A stretch of DNA of 5,657 nucleotides from the NCBI GenBank assembly GCA_030591745.1, contig JAUVAM010000301.1, forward strand, positions 1 to 5,657, written 5' to 3'. This document shows positions 1-5,624 of the stretch, one piece after another. The notes below the pieces were generated by a model. That model saw nothing but the letters and a program-made list of their open reading frames with translations. It had not been told where the DNA came from and ran no database searches. Numbering within the stretch: the stretch's first letter is position 1; every line of letters starts with the position of its first letter. Origin of the DNA: Deltaproteobacteria bacterium. Lineage in GTDB: Bacteria > Myxococcota > B64-G9. Both the position numbers and the translations under genes were made by a program.

Positions 1-27
1 ATTTCTAGTCTATCGAGACGCGTATGA
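1..27 (+). CDS. C-terminal end of an upstream gene (possible, unidentified)
   Basis: The first 27 bases read as eight codons (ISSLSRRV) followed by TGA. That TGA overlaps the ATG of the next gene as ATGA, the same 4-bp stop/start arrangement used elsewhere in this window. This suggests the tail of an upstream gene in the same operon. In related gene clusters the gene before an LptM-like lipoprotein or dapA is often argH or lysA, but eight residues cannot identify it. Another frame stops at 6-8 (TAG), so the reading frame is not proven. Confidence 0.3.
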   Translation: MSSLSRRV

Positions 28-203
28 ACCCTCCCCTCCGCAGACCTGCCTGGCGCTGGTGGTTTGTGTTGTTGGGCCTTCTGGCTCTGGGGATGGCTTG
101 CGGCGTCAAGGCGCCGCCGCGCCCACCGCTCTCACAAATTGAAAACCAGGCAGAGACCGCGGACGGGGGTCTTGACGCGGGTCTATTGCCCGACGAGAGG
201 TAG
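24..203 (+). CDS. Small LptM-like (YifL/LppL-type) lipoprotein
   Basis: This encodes a 59-residue protein with an Arg-rich N-terminus (residues 6-11), a hydrophobic stretch (about 12-25) and Cys26, the likely lipidated residue. Directly after the Cys comes CGVKAPPRPP, which resembles the CGxKGPLxxP signature of the LptM/YifL family (Pfam LPAM_2 type). Known family: E. coli LptM (YifL) is an outer-membrane lipoprotein that helps the LPS translocon LptDE mature, and its gene sits beside dapF. In Pseudomonas the relative lppL sits beside lysA and dapF. The position five bases before dapA therefore fits the family. Odd points: the residue at -3 from the Cys is Gly rather than Leu (Leu is at -4), and the ribosome binding site is weak. 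An in-frame TAG at 6-8 limits upstream extension. Membership of the family is likely; function in LPS export is inference. Confidence 0.68.
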   Translation: MNPPLRRPAWRWWFVLLGLLALGMACGVKAPPRPPLSQIENQAETADGGLDAGLLPDER

Positions 204-208
204 TTCCC

Positions 209-1096
209 ATGAATGGATGGCATGGCATTATCACGGCCCTGGTGACCCCTTTTGACGAGCAGGGCGTGGACGAGTCTGCATTGGGGGATTTGGTCGAGTC
301 CCAAATCGCCGCCGGCTTGCATGGTCTCTTGGTTTGCGGCACCACCGGCGAATCGGCGGCCATGACGGAAGCCGAGCGGGAACGTGCCGTGCGCTGCGTG
401 GTTGAGCGAGTCGCGGGGCGGGTGCCGGTGCTGGCCGGCGCGGGTGGCAACAACACCCAGGCGACCGTCGAGGCGGTTCGAGCGGTCCAGGGCTGGGGCG
501 CCGATGCGGCCTTGGTGGTTACGCCCTACTACGTCAAGCCCAGCCAGGCCGGCATGCTCGAGCATTACCGGGCGGCGTCTGAGGTGGGATTGCCCATCGT
601 GGCATACAACGTACCGGGTCGAACGGGCGTGAGTTTGCAGCCCGAAACAACCCAGGTGCTCGCGGAGATGCCGTCGGTGGTGGCCTTGAAGGAGGCCTCC
701 GGGGATCTGAACCTGGGCGCCTTCATGATGCGGGCGGTGGGCGACGGATTGAGCATGTTGTCGGGTGACGATTTTACTTTCCTTCCTTTTTTGTCCATCG
801 GCGGTAAAGGGGCCATCAGCGTGGTCTCCAACGTGGCGCCGAAGGAAATGGTGGCCTTGTTCGAAGCTTTCGAAGCCGGTCGCCTGGATGAGGCCCGGCG
901 TTTGCAATTGAGCTTGCTTCCGCTGGCTGATGTTTTGTTTTGCGAGTCTAACCCCATTCCGGTCAAGGCGGCCATGGCCATGTTGGGCCATTGCGGGCCG
1001 ATGGTTCGCACACCGCTGACTCCCCTGGGTGATGTCAAGGCTGAGCGCTTGCGGGCTGTTTTGGTCGAGGGCGGCTGGCTGGGGGGGCGAGCGTGA
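209..1096 (+). CDS. dapA: 4-hydroxy-tetrahydrodipicolinate synthase (DHDPS)
   Basis: DapA condenses pyruvate with L-aspartate-4-semialdehyde, the first committed step of the diaminopimelate/lysine pathway, in the cytosol. The 295-residue product has the usual length and is a full class I aldolase (TIM barrel) protein. Visible catalytic residues are Thr45-Thr46 in GTTGES, Tyr107 in VTPYY, Tyr133 and Arg138 in YNVPGRTG, and the Schiff-base Lys161 in VALKEASG. These match E. coli Thr44, Tyr107, Tyr133, Arg138 and Lys161, allowing for a one-residue shift in part of the alignment. The start at 209 is preceded by GAGAGG (195-200) and gives the standard N-terminus (GIITALVTPF). The last bases overlap dapB as GTGA. 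At the lysine feedback site the E. coli residues His53, His56 and Glu84 align with Glu54, Arg57 and Ala85, so lysine inhibition may be weak or absent. The related fold also includes N-acetylneuraminate lyases, but the dap context settles the call. Confidence 0.97.
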   Translation: MNGWHGIITALVTPFDEQGVDESALGDLVESQIAAGLHGLLVCGTTGESAAMTEAERERAVRCVVERVAGRVPVLAGAGGNNTQATVEAVRAVQGWGADAALVVTPYYVKPSQAGMLEHYRAASEVGLPIVAYNVPGRTGVSLQPETTQVLAEMPSVVALKEASGDLNLGAFMMRAVGDGLSMLSGDDFTFLPFLSIGGKGAISVVSNVAPKEMVALFEAFEAGRLDEARRLQLSLLPLADVLFCESNPIPVKAAMAMLGHCGPMVRTPLTPLGDVKAERLRAVLVEGGWLGGRA

Positions 1097-1875
1097 ACCG
1101 CATTGGCTTGGCCGGCGCCCGGGGGCGCATGGGGCGCATGCTTGTCGATTTGATAGCCTCCGACGTCGATCTTGAGTTGGCCTCGGGGCTGGAGCATCCG
1201 GAACATCCGGAACTGGGCTTGGAGCTGGTGCCGGGTGTTGAGCTCACGGCGGATGCCCGGTTGGCCATCGAAGCCTGCGATGTTTGGCTGGACTTCAGCC
1301 CGCCGGAAGCGGCCACGAAACACGCGGCCCTGGCTGCCGACTGTGGACGGCCTTTGGTATGCGGAACCACCGGCTTCACCGATGCACAAAAGGCGGTTTT
1401 TGCGGATGCGGCCGAAAAGGCGGCGGTGGTGCTGGGCTCCAACATGAGCCACGGTGTTTACTTGTTGACCGAGCTGGTGCGCAAAGCGGCGGCGGCATTG
1501 CCGGATTTGGGCGTGGACGTGGAGATCGTCGAGGCCCATCACAAACATAAGCAGGACGCACCCTCGGGCACGGCACTGCAGTTGGCCCAAGCCGTGGTGG
1601 AAACGCGGGGCGGCCAAGTGATGAGCCATCGCCAGGGTGCCAGAAAGCCTGGCGAAGTAGGCATTGCGGCCATTCGCGGTGGTGACGTTTGCGGCGCTCA
1701 CGAGGTCATGTTTCTTGGCCCGGGCGAGCAATTGCTGCTGACCCATCGGGCCACCACCCGGGAGCATTTTGCCAGCGGTGCTTTGCGGGCGATTCGTTTC
1801 GTGCAACAAAAACCCGCAGGTCTTTACACCATGGCCCAGGTTTTTTCCGCGGGGGCGTCTGGAGGACGGACATGA
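1093..1875 (+). CDS. dapB: 4-hydroxy-tetrahydrodipicolinate reductase
   Basis: DapB reduces the product of DapA to tetrahydrodipicolinate using NAD(P)H. The 260-residue protein has an N-terminal Rossmann fold with GARGRMG (residues 8-14), then CGTTGF (90-95), and the substrate-binding signature EAHHKHKQDAPSGTA (147-161). His149 and Lys153 correspond to the catalytic E. coli His159 and Lys163. The start is GTG at 1093, overlapping the dapA stop; the G-rich stretch 1081-1090 is the only candidate ribosome binding site, so coupling to dapA translation is likely. The gene ends in an ATGA overlap with dapL. Odd points: Glu34 is kept at the E. coli Glu38 position but His35 replaces Arg39, which contacts the 2'-phosphate of NADPH, so cofactor preference may lean to NADH. 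The motif normally near NFSVGV or NMSLGV reads NMSHGV (117-122). A short 9-bp imperfect repeat lies at 1192-1209. Confidence 0.96.
   Translation: MNRIGLAGARGRMGRMLVDLIASDVDLELASGLEHPEHPELGLELVPGVELTADARLAIEACDVWLDFSPPEAATKHAALAADCGRPLVCGTTGFTDAQKAVFADAAEKAAVVLGSNMSHGVYLLTELVRKAAAALPDLGVDVEIVEAHHKHKQDAPSGTALQLAQAVVETRGGQVMSHRQGARKPGEVGIAAIRGGDVCGAHEVMFLGPGEQLLLTHRATTREHFASGALRAIRFVQQKPAGLYTMAQVFSAGASGGRT
1861..1865 (+). promoter_or_regulatory. Ribosome binding site of dapL
   Basis: GGAGG lies six bases before ATG 1872 and inside the last codons of dapB. It decides the dapL start against longer upstream extensions of the same open frame that would run through dapB. Confidence 0.8.
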
Positions 1876-3029
1876 AATTAGCAAAACGCATAGCGCAATT
1901 ACCGGCGTATCTCTTTGCCGATTTGGACAAGAAGAAACAAGCGGCCATCGCTCGGGGCATGGACGTGATCTCTTTGAGCATCGGGGATCCGGATCTGCCC
2001 ACGCCTGAGCTAATTGTGCGGGCCGCGGAAAAAGCCGTGGCCGATCCGGCCAACCACAGCTATCCCGCTTACGCGGGCAGCAAGGCCTTTCGGGAGGCCT
2101 GCGCCAAGTGGATGGAGCGTCGCTTCGGTCATCGCTTTGATGCCGACAAGGAAGTCTTGGGGCTCATTGGCTCCAAGGAGGGCATCGCCCATTTGCCTTT
2201 GGCTCTGGTGGACCCAGGGGATGTGGTGCTTTGCCCACAGCCCGGTTATCCGGTTTACGCCATCGCCACTCGCCTGGTGGGCGGTGAGGTTTTCGAGATG
2301 CCTCTCTTGGCGAAGAACGGTTTTTTGCCGGACTTGGACGCCATCCCGACCGAAGTGGCCGACAAGGCCAAGCTTCTTTGGATCAACTACCCGAACAACC
2401 CCACCGGGGCGGTGGCGGGTCTGGACTTTTTCGAGCGCGTCGTGGATTTCTGTCGCGCGCATGACATCGTGCTCTGTTCGGACAATGCCTACTCGGAGAT
2501 TTGCTTCGACGACTACCGGGCACCCTCGGTTTTTGACGTACCGGGTGCGCGGGAGGTGGCCATCGAGTTTCACTCCATGTCCAAGACCTACAACATGACC
2601 GGCTGGCGAGTCGGCTTTTTGGCTGGCCGGGCCGATGTGGTCGAGCCCTTTCGGGATCTCAAGAGCAACCTGGACTCAGGGCCTTTTTCCGCGGTGCAGG
2701 TCACGGCCATGGAGGCCATGGCGCGCGGAGAGGCGCTGGTGCCCGACTTGTGCAAGATTTACAAAGGACGCAGAGACGCCCTGGTGGCCGGCTTGCGTCG
2801 GGCCGGTTTCGATCCCTTTGTGCCTCAGGCCACTTTTTATGTATGGATGCCGGTGCCGGGCGGGGACGACCAGGCCTTCGCCGGTCGCCTCGTCGACGAG
2901 TTGGGCGTCATCGTCACCCCCGGTTCGGGATTCGGCTCGGCTGGTGCCGGCTACGTGCGTTTCAGTTTGACCGTGGATGAAGCACGCCTCGAAGAGGCCG
3001 TCAAGCGTATCGAGAGCTTGAGCGCGTAA
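1872..3029 (+). CDS. dapL: LL-diaminopimelate aminotransferase
   Basis: This PLP-dependent class I/II aminotransferase of 385 residues most resembles the shorter DapL subtype (DapC_direct/DapL2). That enzyme converts tetrahydrodipicolinate directly to LL-diaminopimelate with glutamate as amino donor. Visible features are the N-terminal LPAYLFADLD (10-19), GDPDLPTP (38-45), YPAYAGSKAFREA (64-76), GSKEGIAH (100-107), INYPNNPTG (171-179), DNAYSE (204-209) and SMSKTYNMTGWR (235-246). Lys238 is the predicted PLP lysine and Arg363 in YVRFS probably binds the substrate carboxylate. ATG 1872 is chosen because GGAGG (1861-1865) precedes it and it gives the standard N-terminus; the frame stays open further upstream but those codons lie within dapB. 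Placement right after dapA and dapB strongly supports the DapL role over alanine, aspartate or methionine aminotransferases of the same superfamily, which motifs alone cannot fully exclude. No dapD or dapE is seen here. Confidence 0.92.
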   Translation: MKLAKRIAQLPAYLFADLDKKKQAAIARGMDVISLSIGDPDLPTPELIVRAAEKAVADPANHSYPAYAGSKAFREACAKWMERRFGHRFDADKEVLGLIGSKEGIAHLPLALVDPGDVVLCPQPGYPVYAIATRLVGGEVFEMPLLAKNGFLPDLDAIPTEVADKAKLLWINYPNNPTGAVAGLDFFERVVDFCRAHDIVLCSDNAYSEICFDDYRAPSVFDVPGAREVAIEFHSMSKTYNMTGWRVGFLAGRADVVEPFRDLKSNLDSGPFSAVQVTAMEAMARGEALVPDLCKIYKGRRDALVAGLRRAGFDPFVPQATFYVWMPVPGGDDQAFAGRLVDELGVIVTPGSGFGSAGAGYVRFSLTVDEARLEEAVKRIESLSA

Positions 3030-3038
3030 GGCCTGAGC

Positions 3039-3551
3039 GTGTCACGAGCCCATCTGTCCATCGGCGCCAACCTCGGGGCCGCTATCGAGAATTGCCTGCG
3101 GGCCACGGATATGCTGGACCGGCACGTGGCTTGCCGGGTTCTCAAGCGATCCCGACTGTATCGGACAGAACCCCTGGGCAAATTGGACCAGCCGGACTTC
3201 ATCAATTTGGCGGTGGAATTGGAATGCGCCATGGAGCCGATTGAGCTTCTGGCTTCGTGTCAGGCCATCGAGCTCGATCTGGGGCGAAAAGACGGGTCGC
3301 GTTGGGGCCCGAGGGTCATCGATTTGGATCTTTTGTTGGTGGATGATTGGGTGATGGATGTGCCCGAGTTGACCCTGCCCCACGCGCGCATGTGCGAACG
3401 GCGTTTTGTGTTGGCCCCTCTGGCCGAGATCGCCCCGGACTTACGACACCCTCTTGACGGCAAGACCATATCCGAACTCCTGCATGGTTTGGGGGTTGGT
3501 GGGGGCCGGGTCGAAGTCCTGAACGATCTGGAGAACGGAGGGATAAGGTGA
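3039..3551 (+). CDS. folK: 6-hydroxymethyl-7,8-dihydropterin pyrophosphokinase (HPPK)
   Basis: FolK transfers pyrophosphate from ATP to 6-hydroxymethyl-7,8-dihydropterin, the step before dihydropteroate synthase in folate synthesis, in the cytosol. The 170-residue product has the normal HPPK length. Motifs are SIGANLG (7-13), QPDFINLAVELE (51-62) with pterin-side Asn56, RWGPRVIDLDLLL (88-100) with Arg92 and Mg-binding Asp95 and Asp97, and LPHARMCERRFVLAPLAEIAP (113-133) with His115, Arg121 and Phe123. The start is GTG at 3039, nine bases after the dapL stop, with AAGG (3028-3031) as a modest ribosome binding site. It overlaps the next gene as GTGA. In the catalytic loop the usual GRxR reads GRKD (82-85), so the second arginine is Asp85; the first (Arg83) and Arg92 are kept, so activity is expected. 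Its place after dapL suggests a shared transcript rather than a shared pathway. Confidence 0.95.
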   Translation: MSRAHLSIGANLGAAIENCLRATDMLDRHVACRVLKRSRLYRTEPLGKLDQPDFINLAVELECAMEPIELLASCQAIELDLGRKDGSRWGPRVIDLDLLLVDDWVMDVPELTLPHARMCERRFVLAPLAEIAPDLRHPLDGKTISELLHGLGVGGGRVEVLNDLENGGIR

Positions 3552-4126
3552 AGAGTCGCACTTCGATCTTTTTCTGCTGTTTGTTTTTATTCTGTCTTTT
3601 TTCTGTTTGGTCTTGCGAGCCGAAGGAACCCGAGCCTTTGCTGATTGGCCAGGACGACGGCATGATGGCGGGCAAGCTGTCTGAGCGTGTCGACGAGTTG
3701 CCCGCGGATCCCAAGTTGCAGATGGCGGCTTTGCGTTTGCTTTTGTCCGAGGAACGGGCCCCTGAAGCCCTGGCGGTCAGTCTCAAGTTGGTGCAGGCCA
3801 GACCCAAGGACTGCGCGGCCTGGCGACTTCGGGCCCAGGCTTTTTTGAGCCTGGAGGACGAAGGCGCTGCTTTTGACGCCCTGCGTCGTTGTCTCGAGGC
3901 CCAGCCCAATGATGCTGAGACCCTCTTCTCCCTGGGGGGCATGCTGGCAGCCCGACATGGCGATGAGCCGGCGTCCCTTAATGAGGCAGAACAGCTTTGG
4001 ACAAGACTGCTCAAGCAGTACCCGGATTTTCCCCAGGCAGCTATGGTTCATGGGGCATTGGAGAAAATTCGCCTGAAAAATCAAATGACTAAGTCGAAAA
4101 CTGACGACGGAGTCAATTCTCCTTGA
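3548..4126 (+). CDS. TPR-repeat lipoprotein of unknown function
   Basis: I do not recognise a specific family. The 192-residue product starts at GTG 3548, overlapping the folK stop as GTGA, with a strong GGAGGG (3537-3542) five bases upstream. Residues 1-22 form a lipoprotein signal peptide: KSR, then a Phe/Leu/Cys-rich hydrophobic core, ending VWSC with Cys23 as the predicted lipidated residue. Glu24 and Lys26 follow, without an Asp at +2, so outer-membrane sorting is plausible. A Pro/Glu-rich linker (24-30) leads to three helical TPR-like units of about 34 residues: 55-88, 89-122 and 123-160, the last with a short insertion. Each ends with a proline-based turn (RPKD, QPND, YPDF). The C-terminal tail (about 175-192) is polar and probably disordered. 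The protein is likely a periplasmic scaffold on a membrane. Overlap with folK implies coupled translation but gives no function. It could act in envelope assembly, by analogy with other TPR lipoproteins only. Confidence 0.82.
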   Translation: MKSRTSIFFCCLFLFCLFSVWSCEPKEPEPLLIGQDDGMMAGKLSERVDELPADPKLQMAALRLLLSEERAPEALAVSLKLVQARPKDCAAWRLRAQAFLSLEDEGAAFDALRRCLEAQPNDAETLFSLGGMLAARHGDEPASLNEAEQLWTRLLKQYPDFPQAAMVHGALEKIRLKNQMTKSKTDDGVNSP

Positions 4127-4150
4127 CAGCCCTATTCGAGGCCATAGAAT
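4123..4150 (+). promoter_or_regulatory. Sigma70-type promoter for talC (and perhaps etfBA)
   Basis: TTGACA (4123-4128) is a perfect -35 match, followed by a 16-bp spacer and TAGAAT (4145-4150), a 5/6 match to the -10 consensus. A start near A4158 would give an untranslated leader of about 21 bases containing the talC ribosome binding site. The -35 box overlaps the stop codon (4124-4126) of the TPR lipoprotein gene, so the promoter marks a boundary between two transcription units. No terminator hairpin is visible between them, so read-through from upstream is possible. Confidence 0.72.
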
Positions 4151-4165
4151 GGGCCGCAGTCAAAC

Positions 4166-4170
4166 GGAGG
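4166..4170 (+). promoter_or_regulatory. Ribosome binding site of talC
   Basis: GGAGG sits eight bases before ATG 4179. It decides this start over the in-frame ATG at 4149, which overlaps the promoter -10 box and would add ten residues not expected in the family. Confidence 0.85.
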
Positions 4171-4178
4171 TTTTAACG

Positions 4179-4826
4179 ATGAAATTCTTTCTGGATACTG
4201 CGGACGTAGGGGAAATCCGCGAAGGCATGGCCATGGGTATGGTCGACGGTGTGACCACCAATCCTTCCCTGGTGGCCAAGACGGGCAAGCCCTACGCTAA
4301 GGTCATCGAAGAGATTTGCTCCATCGTCTCCGGCCCTGTCTCGGCCGAAACGAACAGTGAAGACGCCGAGGGCATGATGGTTGAAGCCCGCGAGTTGGCG
4401 GCGATTTCTCCTCAGGTTAACGTGAAGATCCCCATGACCATGGAGGGTCTCAAGGCGGTGGCCGCGGCCAGCAAGGCCAACATTCGTACCAACGTCACCT
4501 TGATTTTTCAGCCCTTGCAGGGCTTGATGGCGGCCAAGGCCGGGGCCTCCTATGTGAGCCCCTTCGTCGGGCGATTGGATGACATCGCCCATGACGGCAT
4601 GGATATGGTGGCTGATCTGAAACAGATCTTGCGCAACTATAACTATGATACCGAGGTGATCGTGGCCTCGATTCGTGGCCCCTTGCATATACAACAGGCG
4701 GCTTTGGTGGGCGTGGACATCGCCACCATCCCCTTCAAGGTTTTGGCCAATTTGGCCAAGCATCCCTTGACGAACAGCGGCATTGAGCAGTTTTTGGCGG
4801 ATCATAAGAAGATTCCGAAGGGCTAA
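4179..4826 (+). CDS. talC: Transaldolase, small TalC/MipB type
   Basis: This transaldolase moves a dihydroxyacetone unit between sugar phosphates in the non-oxidative pentose phosphate pathway, in the cytosol. The 215-residue length is typical of the small TalC/fructose-6-phosphate aldolase (FSA) family. Motifs are [16 protein letters not shown] at the N-terminus, [11 protein letters not shown] (24-34), NVKIPMT (81-87) with the Schiff-base Lys83, RTNVTLIF (103-110) and [12 protein letters not shown] (125-136). Two positions separate transaldolase from FSA. Glu57 stands where E. coli FSA has Gln59 and TalB has catalytic Glu96. Phe129 stands where FSA has Tyr131 and TalB has Phe178. Both favour transaldolase. 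The residues after Glu57 (TNSED) differ from the more common VLSTD. The gene has its own predicted promoter and is followed 27 bases later by etfB, so a talC-etfBA transcript is likely. Confidence 0.95.
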   Translation: MKFFLDTADVGEIREGMAMGMVDGVTTNPSLVAKTGKPYAKVIEEICSIVSGPVSAETNSEDAEGMMVEARELAAISPQVNVKIPMTMEGLKAVAAASKANIRTNVTLIFQPLQGLMAAKAGASYVSPFVGRLDDIAHDGMDMVADLKQILRNYNYDTEVIVASIRGPLHIQQAALVGVDIATIPFKVLANLAKHPLTNSGIEQFLADHKKIPKG

Positions 4827-4840
4827 CCTTTTCTTTCTTT

Positions 4841-4848
4841 AAGGAGGG
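4841..4848 (+). promoter_or_regulatory. Strong ribosome binding site of etfB
   Basis: AAGGAGGG is an almost complete complement of the 16S rRNA 3' end and lies five to six bases before the GTG start at 4854. It follows a pyrimidine-rich tract (4827-4840). Such a strong site compensates for the GTG start and fits a highly translated gene. Confidence 0.8.
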
Positions 4849-4853
4849 CGGTT

Positions 4854-5600
4854 GTGAAGATCCTGGTAACCGCGAAGCGAGTCACCGATCCCGACGTCAA
4901 GATCAAGGTAAAACCAGACGGCAGCGGAATTGTGACCGAAGGCATCGACTACAAAGTTAATCCTTTCGATGAGATCGCCATCGAAGAGGCCATCCGCATC
5001 AAAGAAAAAACGGGCGGCGAAGTGGTGGTGGTCTCCATCGGGCCGGCCGAATCCACCAAGGAAATTCGTTCCGGCTTGGCCATGGGCGCCGACCGGGGCA
5101 TCCTGGTGAAGGCCGACGAGATGGTGGAGCCGCCCACGGTGGCGGCGGTTTTGCAGAAGATTGTGGAAGAAGAAAAGCCTGACCTGATCCTCATGGGCAA
5201 GCAGGCGGTCGACGGCGACAACAATCAGGTGGGTCAAATTTTGGCCGACCTCTTGGACTGGCCACAGGCTTGTTTTGCCTCCAAGGTGGAGTTGGAGGAA
5301 GGCAAGGCCAAGGTCACCCGGGAAGTCGACGGTGGTTTTGATCACGTGGAAGTGGATCTGCCGGCGGTCATCACCGCGGATCTGCGGCTGAACGAGCCCC
5401 GTTATGCTTCCTTGCCGGGCATCATGAAGGCCAAGCGCAAGCCGGTCAAAGAGATGGAGCTTTCCGGTATGGGCGTCAATTTGGAGCCCCGCGTGGTCTG
5501 GCACCAGATGTCCGAGCCCCCCCAGCGCAAGTCCGGTGAGATGGTGCCGGATGTCCCCACCCTGGTCGCCAAGTTGCGCGACGAGGCCAAAGCGCTGTAG
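4854..5600 (+). CDS. etfB: Electron transfer flavoprotein beta subunit (group I)
   Basis: EtfB pairs with EtfA to form a soluble FAD- and AMP-containing heterodimer. It accepts electrons from acyl-CoA and related dehydrogenases and passes them to ETF:quinone oxidoreductase. The 248-residue protein aligns by eye along its length with mammalian and Paracoccus-type EtfB. Matching segments are VTAKRVTDPDVKIKVKPDGSG (5-25), NPFDEIAIEEA (36-46), GLAMGADRGI (74-83), GKQAVDGDNNQVGQ (115-128, AMP site), LDWPQACFAS (134-143) and DLRLNEPRYASLPGIMKAK (176-194). The last is the partner-recognition loop, with Leu187 at the position of human Leu195. These features indicate group I, the ordinary non-bifurcating ETF, rather than the bifurcating FixA/Bcd-linked group. 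The GTG start is supported by the strong ribosome binding site. etfA follows after 24 bases. The dehydrogenase partners are not in the window. Confidence 0.97.
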   Translation: MKILVTAKRVTDPDVKIKVKPDGSGIVTEGIDYKVNPFDEIAIEEAIRIKEKTGGEVVVVSIGPAESTKEIRSGLAMGADRGILVKADEMVEPPTVAAVLQKIVEEEKPDLILMGKQAVDGDNNQVGQILADLLDWPQACFASKVELEEGKAKVTREVDGGFDHVEVDLPAVITADLRLNEPRYASLPGIMKAKRKPVKEMELSGMGVNLEPRVVWHQMSEPPQRKSGEMVPDVPTLVAKLRDEAKAL

Positions 5601-5610
5601 CGCGGCCGAG

Positions 5611-5618
5611 AAAGGAGA
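5611..5618 (+). promoter_or_regulatory. Ribosome binding site of etfA
   Basis: AAAGGAGA lies six bases before ATG 5625. It decides that start: the other nearby ATG (5618) meets a TAA after four codons. Confidence 0.75.
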
Positions 5619-5624
5619 TGCGTC

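Noticed and set aside
1689..1871. Extension of DapL by 61 residues into the dapB region
   Set aside because: The extra residues have no similarity to aminotransferases, and a ribosome binding site precedes ATG 1872.
565..1884. Long open frame on the minus strand opposite dapA and dapB
   Set aside because: It is antisense to two complete, motif-bearing genes, its product is low-complexity and Arg/Pro/Ser-rich, and it shows no recognisable domain. Such shadows are expected in GC-rich coding DNA. The minus-strand frames at 5-991, 2010-2573, 3316-4014, 4173-4805 and 4839-5654 are rejected on the same grounds.
4149..4178. Upstream in-frame ATG extending TalC by ten residues
   Set aside because: The ATG overlaps the -10 box and lacks a ribosome binding site, while ATG 4179 has GGAGG at good distance and gives the family's usual N-terminus.
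4767..4795. TTGACG inside the end of talC as a -35 box for etfB
   Set aside because: No acceptable -10 hexamer lies 16-18 bp downstream.
4815..4840. Possible rho-independent terminator after talC (AAGG-GCTAA-CCTT followed by a T-rich tract)
   Set aside because: The stem is only four base pairs, overlaps the talC stop, and the tract is interrupted by C residues and runs directly into the etfB ribosome binding site.
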